A DNA stretch of 64,000 bases from Cyclina sinensis (taxonomy: Eukaryota > Mollusca > Bivalvia > Venerida > Veneridae): assembly GCA_012932295.1 (NCBI GenBank), contig JAAONU010000004.1, forward strand, positions 25,056,872 through 25,120,871. Direction: 5' to 3'. The notes under the pieces were generated by a model. It ran no database searches, was not told the origin of the DNA, and was given only the letters and a program-made list of their open reading frames with translations. The translations under genes and the position numbers were made by a program. Position 1 is the first letter of the stretch. Each line of letters starts with the position of its first letter. Below are positions 58,548 to 64,000 of this stretch, in pieces.

Positions 58548-59072
58548 AGGGGCATACCCTGAAATTTTGAGTATTGTTGTCACATATCATTCGGAACACC
58601 TCGTGCAACTTCAATAAGTCACCTCGGAAATAATGTGGTAGGTGCCATATTGGACTATTTTATAATACCAGCGATGTCTGCTAAATTGAAAACATTTCTT
58701 AAAGGCTCTGTTTATACTTTAAATTAACATTTATTTTCATTTGTTCTAATGCATTTTTAAGACAAACACTGCTTGAGTTCTGCCATGTTTGTTTAAAATT
58801 TTATTAAAGCCAGGACAAATTACCATTTGGTGTATTCATACACTTAAATACGAGGTTTTTAAACGAAGTTGTCGGATAAGGCCGAGTAGTTACGATTGGT
58901 CCCATATTGGCGGATAGCAATTGATTACAAACGCTTTTTAGTGTATGTATACCTGAAGGGAACTTTTTGAATATATCTTTTTCCGTACATTAACAATTAT
59001 TTTTCATTTAAAGTGACTGGGTCAATCAAATACATAGGAGTATATACTTGATTAGTTTCAGGGTATGTCCCT
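58548..59072. mobile_element. TTAA-flanked MITE, 525 bp
   Basis: Ends 'aggggcataccctgaaa' and 'tttcagggtatgtccct' are near-perfect inverted repeats. Exact TTAA lies at 58544-58547 and 59073-59076. Non-coding. The TTAA target suggests mobilisation by a piggyBac-type enzyme. Confidence 0.85.
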
Positions 59073-59696
59073 TTAATCGCCCTTAGTAGAAGGTTTCACA
59101 CGACTAAATCATTGTTCATGTTGTAATGTAAATACTTCATATTACGAAAGACTAATTCATCTAACACTCGACTTAAATCGTCCAAGTACTGCAAACAATA
59201 TAACAAAGCATACATGCAGATCTTTTCTTCAAACCAAAGGACCTCAAAGTAACAGTTAGTATTTGTTGAATGTTAGAATAACATGAGAATTATTGATTTA
59301 TTCAAGCACAAATGCGACAAAAGTTATCCAATTTTTTTTCTAAATCTATTTCGAGAAGCCACCGTAAGTCATTGTCCTCATATATCAGATTAATCAACTA
59401 TTTAGTGTTTTCAAACCTACAATGTCACGAAGTATCATACTCTGTTTGCAAAATGTCACGACTCAACAATTGAAATTTGATGACGCAAGCTTTCAAACTC
59501 ATTTGATATTTCTGTTTTAATTTCATTCAGTGCGTAAAAAAATCAATTCACTGTTTCTACACCAATAATCCTTGTATTTATTTGTTCTGTTGAACACAAG
59601 GTCGATTTCTAGGACGATTTATTTATATCAATTTATATTTTCGTGGGAGAAGAACAATTATGTTAAGATATAAGGATCACATTAATAGTTTAAAAC

Positions 59697-60225
59697 ATCA
59701 CGCAAAAAAAAAATAAAAAAATGTGAATGTATGTTAAAACGTTTCAGAACAGTTTTCTTTGAAAGTGGCTGGAGTTCTAACCAAAGAGCAAGTAAATATT
59801 AGCCCTACGTTAACCTTACTCGTACAGTCATGTATACAACAGTTTTAAATGTGACAAACCCGTCTATAAATTTGATTTATAATATTTCTACAAGGTCATG
59901 TTCAACCTATAATTTCAATTTACCAACATGATTTCTATTTTATTTGCTAGAACGAATTATGTCACTGGTTGTCTGTGCCTAAATTCTTCCTTGACTAAAC
60001 AATGTGCCCGGACATTAAAACATCATAAAACATAATGTAATTATTGGTTTTGAGGTAACAACATTGAATCGAGTTGTGAGCATTATTGATAACATCTTTA
60101 TCTTATTTGAACATCTAACGAATTAAAGTGTGTAATCAATATAATGAAGGAATAAGCATTTTAATGGTAATCTGTCTTTTTCTATTTCTATACTCAACTT
60201 ACAATGTTTAATTTTACCTTCACAA
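59697..60225. repeat. Segmental duplication, copy 1
   Basis: Diverged but collinear with 60315-60715 and then 61455-61540. Shared landmarks are 'atcacgc(a/g)aaa', 'acaaggtcatgtt', 'tttgctagaacgaa', 'tgactaaacaatg' and 'gaaggaata(a/g)gcatt'. Confidence 0.8.
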
Positions 60226-60314
60226 TAAGCAATATTGCAGGCGTTATCCATTTTTTTGCATAGCGAACTGAATTTAAACCTCAAGATTTGAAGCTCATAT
60301 TTTTAGCAATTTAG

Positions 60315-61540
60315 AAAAATCACGCGAAATTCAGCAATTTTAAAGAACCTGTGTGAATGTGTGTTAAAATGTTTCCGAATCCTTTTCTTAGAACATAATC
60401 GGAATTCTGATCAAAGACTAAGATAAAGTTAGCCTTACGATAACCATACTCTTCTAGTCATACAGATGGGAAAAACCTGTGTATATATTCAAGCTACAAT
60501 ATTTCGACAAGGTCATGTTGGACCTATCACTTCAATTTACTGTCCTGTTTTCTCTTTTCTTTGCTAGAACGAACTATGTTACTTGGTATCTGTGCCTAAT
60601 TACTTACCTGACTAAACAATGAATATAATCATCAAACGATATATGAATTTAATTTGGTTTTAATGGAAAGTTAAATTGAGTATTGCATTGTCAAAATCCT
60701 TTTGTCTTAACTACAATGTCCTGTTAGGGCCATAGTAGATTTCCTCTGGCGCCTTTAAGGCAACAGTACAAAGACATGATGCGAAATAACGAAAATAATT
60801 ATGATGCAAGAACGAGAAATACCGATGCGAAAGCACGAAAATAGGATGCGATAACGCACTTTTAATATCGCGTTATCGCATCGTTTCTTCGTGACTTTGC
60901 ATTGTGTTTTATTTACTTCGCCCTCACAGTTCAGAGGCAAAACAACGAGAAAACGATGGGAAATCGCGAAAATACGATGCGAAGTCGCGACAATGCGACA
61001 CAAAATTGTGATATTAATAGCACGCCTTTGCATCATGTTATTGTGCCGTCGCACCGTAATCTCGCGTCATCGCCCATAAGCACTGATGGCCAAAGAACGA
61101 TTAACCGATGCGAAGGCACAATGTTCCTTAAGGCGAAATTACTAAAACACGATGCAAAGACATGAAAATATGATGCCACTGAATGAGAACACGATGCGAT
61201 TACTTGTTATTTATATCCCGTTAATACATCATATCTTCCTGACTTCGCATCGTGTTTTCGTAACTTCGCCAATGCCACCCCGAGGTCGAAACAACTGTAA
61301 GACGATGCCAAGATACGATGCGAAAATACAAAGATAATTTCGCGTTCTCGCATCGTATTTTCGTGACTGCATTGCGTAATCATACTTCGCCTTTAGGGCG
61401 TCAGAGCGAACCAACGATGGCATTAACGGGACACCGTATTCAACATAATCAGCTGCAGTGCAGAAGGAATAGGCATTGTAAAGGTAATCTGTTTTCTATG
61501 TCTATTATTTTAAGTATATTTTCATCTTGAATTTTAGTTT
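60315..61540. repeat. Segmental duplication, copy 2, split by an insertion
   Basis: The homology to 59697-60225 breaks at about 60715 and resumes at about 61455 with 'gaaggaataggcatt'. The 740 bases between are the CGA-word repeat at 60720-61450. Confidence 0.78.
60720..61450. repeat. CGA-word palindromic repeat, locus 3
   Basis: Three to four modules of about 150-240 bases. Each has 'cgatgcgaa(a)' words in one half and the reverse 'ttcgcatcg' / 'cgcatcgtattttcg' in the other, so each module can fold. Frames on both strands are artefacts. Confidence 0.82.
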
Positions 61541-62014
61541 TATTAGGAATTAGATTTAGATAAATTCATTAAATGCCCAATATGCACTTACATAGAAAAT
61601 ATACTGAAATAACAGGACATGTGTAACAATTCTACTTCAAATGCACATTCCTATCACTCAAACAGCTTAAGACATCCCCATATTTACAAATCTACAGGAA
61701 ACACCATTTAAATCACTTACTTGATTACAAATCAGTTACAAGCAATTTATATATGGTCACGTGGGTGGTAACATGAGCCTAGAGAGATCTAAAATTATTA
61801 CAAATATAACTAATGTCCAATTTTGTTTTAGATTTGATTGCTTGTAGAAACGCATATGTAAATCTGTGAAACTTGATCTTTAACCATTATACCGTCAATT
61901 TGGTTTGTACGGTGACTAAACCAACATAATCGTTCTTGGTAGGTTACAGTATTCTACATGGTGGACAGGCCAAAGCCTGAACTTATTTTTGATTCAGTAG
62001 TTAAAGCAAAATGT

Positions 62015-62070
62015 CTGTCCCTCAGTTTGTCCGTCCTTCCGCCCATCCGTCCGTCCGCTTAACCGTTAGT
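62015..62070. repeat. (TCCG)-rich repeat end
   Basis: 'tccgtccttccgcccatccg' type sequence, like the repeat end at about 9908; the borders of the parent element are not clear. Confidence 0.5.
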
Positions 62071-62147
62071 CTTTCATGTTAATAAATCTTAGATAACCTT
62101 TCCTTCAATTTCAGACTGTTATGATGGCTGATTTGTGACATGTCGTA

Positions 62148-62800
62148 TAAGCGTGTTTTCGAGGAGAAAAGGCGAAAACATGAGACAAAAACACACACAC
62201 GGTGACTTTGTCGTATTTTCGATGTTTTGCCCCACCTACACTAAGACCGTAAAGACCCGACAGGATAATGACGAAAACACGATACATTTTACATGTCTTG
62301 TTTTCGTCACACGAAAAACTTTGTGGTATTGCCAACCCTTTCGTATTTTTTCTGGCTGGGCTAAATTGCGAAAAGTCAAAAACACGATAAAGTCACCGTG
62401 TTGTCGTCTTTCCAAACTTTCGCATTCTCGCCCTGCCAGACAAAATACGAAACGGTGACTTAATCATGTTTTCATACTTTTTTTGTCCTTTCGCCTTTTC
62501 AACCCGCCTTACGGTTTTTTTCCCTTCGTGTCTTCATGTGGCAGGGTGAAAATGCGAAATATCAAAAACACGCAAACGCAACAAACGGTGACTTTATCGT
62601 ATACTCGTGTTTTCGCCATTCCGCCCAGCCTCACGAAAAACTGTTGACACATTTTCGACATTTCGGGTCTTCGTGATGGTGGGCCCACTCCAGATACGAA
62701 AGGTATTGTTTTTCGTGTGGCGGGTTAAAAAGACGAAAGATCGAAAACACCGAAACAGTGAAGGGTCCAAAACACGACAAAGTCACCATTTGTCGTGTTT
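62148..62800. repeat. CGAAAACACGA-word repeat, locus 4
   Basis: Words 'cgaaaacacga' and 'tcgtgttttcg' alternate with 'acggtgactttgtcgt' or its complement 'acgacaaagtcacc' at about 62199, 62384, 62454, 62583 and 62773. Open frames here are artefacts. Confidence 0.8.
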
Positions 62801-62828
62801 ACATGTTCTCAGTCGTTCGTCTTTTCAT

Positions 62829-63960
62829 CGTGTTAACGAGTTACTAAGTCGTTGGAAGGACATGAAAAAGAGAAGTGCAAATTTAAAAGAAAAGTATAGC
62901 ACTATAAAAAGGGAAGCGCAATCTCTTGCTATCTCGTTCCCTCTACATAGCTTATTCGTTTTATACGAGTAAGTAAGTCGTTCCCTTGACATAGCTAATT
63001 CGTTCCCACGAGTAAGTAAGTCGTTTCCCCGACATAGCTAATTCGTTCCCACGAGTAAGTAAGTCGTTCCCTTGATATAGCTTATTCGTTCACACGATTT
63101 AGTAAGTCGTTCCCTCGACATAGCTAATTCGTTCAAACGAGTAAGTAAGTCGTTTCCTTGACAAAGCTTATTCTTTCACACGAGTAAGAAAGTCGTTCCC
63201 TCCACAAAGCTAATTCGTTCACACGAGTAAGTAAGTCGTTCCCCCGACATAGCTAATTCGTTTACACGAGTAAGTTAGTTGTTCTCTCGACATAGCTAAT
63301 TCGTTCACACGAGAAAGTAAGTCGTTCCCTCGGCATAGCTAATTCGTTCACACGAGTAAGTAAGTCGTTCCCTCGACATAGCTAATTCGTTCATACGAAT
63401 AAGGAAGTAAGTCGTTCCCTCGACATAGCTAATTCGTTCACACGAGTAAGTAAGTCGTTCCCTTGACAAAGCTTATTCGTTCACACGAGTAAGTAAGTTG
63501 TTCCCTCGACATTATCTAATTCGTTCACACGAGTAAGTAAGTCGTGCCCTCGACAAAGCTTATTCGTTCACACGAGTAAGTAAGTCGTTCCCTCGACAAA
63601 GCTTATTCGTTCACACGAGTAAGTAAGTGGTTCCCTCGACATAGCTTATTCGTTCACACGAGTAAGTAAGTTGTTCCCTCGACATTCCTAATTCGTTCAC
63701 ACAAGTAAGTAAGTCGTTTCCTTGACAAAGCTTATTCGTTCACATGAGTAAGTAAGTCGTTCCCTTGACATAGCTAATTCGTTTACACGAGTAAGTAAGT
63801 CGTTCCCTTGACATAACTAGCACTACTCTCTTTTTTTCGTTGCACTGTTTTTTCTTACACTGTTATTTCGTTTTAAATTGCGCTATTCCTTTTTTTCAAT
63901 GCATACTTTTTTCTAAATTACATTATCTTGTTCCTACAACCTATTCACACGTTACCTCTC
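62829..63960. mobile_element. 'cgttcccacgacatagc' family element, copy X3
   Basis: The left part 'gagaagtgcaaatttaaaag' and the right part 'cgttgcactgttttttctta' match X1 and X2. The middle is the expanded 43-bp array listed next. It may run past the window end. Confidence 0.72.
62930..63830. repeat. 43-bp satellite-like array, about 21 copies
   Basis: The unit combines 'gacatagctaattcgttcac' with 'acgagtaagtaagtcgttcc' and repeats about every 43 bases with few changes. The two halves of the unit resemble each other, so it looks like a duplicated 21-22-mer. A few units differ in length (an extra 'aaggaagtaag' near 63400). Confidence 0.93.
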
Positions 63961-64000
63961 TGCTACCGTACAAATGATATATAAGTTTATTCTAAGTTAT

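Noticed and set aside
62111..62972. Frames of 74-121 codons
   Set aside because: They lie in the CGAAAACACGA word repeat and have no conserved domain.
62930..63830. CRISPR-like regular array
   Set aside because: The repeats are contiguous with no unique spacers and the genome is eukaryotic; it is a tandem array.

Overview
This looks like eukaryotic, AT-rich, repeat-dense animal DNA. It is most likely from a mollusc, probably a bivalve. The evidence is spliced genes with large introns, an invertebrate-style secreted lectin with PAN, sushi and C-type lectin domains, and several dispersed repeat types I associate with bivalve genomes (arrays built on 'gacctagtttttgaccc', on 'ggtcaaaggtcaaggtcacagtgacct', and on 'ggttaaagtttttgg'). 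The species cannot be named from the sequence alone.

The real genes are two tandem paralogues on the + strand. Gene 1 has exons 6985-7305, 15493-15562, 16010-16237, 17003-17176 and 19811-20019 (333 aa). Gene 2 has exons 41036-41380, 49172-49241, 50037-50264, 50753-50929 and 51834-52057 (347 aa). Both have five exons, the same intron phases (0,1,1,1) and the same domain order: signal peptide, PAN/apple-like domain, short Cys-rich linker, sushi/CCP domain, Ser/Thr linker, C-type lectin-like domain split over two exons. The first 126 bases are a frameshifted relic of a third PAN exon, so the cluster probably extends or extended to the left. A further possible exon lies at 55097-55159.

Nearly everything else is mobile or tandemly repeated DNA. 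1-7 kb: relic exon, a repeat-tail fragment, a 0.7 kb CATCGTACTGT array and a TTAA-flanked MITE with a tRNA-like core. 7-20 kb (gene 1): foldback elements, CGA-word repeats, a 2.9 kb inverted-repeat interval holding a 44-bp minisatellite, a mariner-like MITE and a 2 kb array of 145-bp units inside intron 4. 20-35 kb: a TA-flanked 666-bp MITE, then two very large inverted repeats (arms about 0.7 kb and 1.4 kb). The larger one carries degenerate PIF/Harbinger transposase in both arms and encloses more MITEs and a second 145-bp array rich in consensus nuclear-receptor sites. 35-41 kb: a GT/GCGT microsatellite and a dead but end-complete Tc1-like transposon. 41-52 kb: gene 2, with 45-bp and 'cgttcccacgacatagc' repeats in its first intron. 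52-64 kb: a CT microsatellite, duplications, a GTTAAC array split by a foldback element, a second TTAA MITE, a segmental duplication split by a CGA-word repeat, and a terminal array of about 21 copies of a 43-bp repeat.

The two lectins are probably secreted recognition proteins. Their cysteine patterns differ by what looks like one complete disulfide, and both have altered calcium-site motifs, so their ligand specificity is open.
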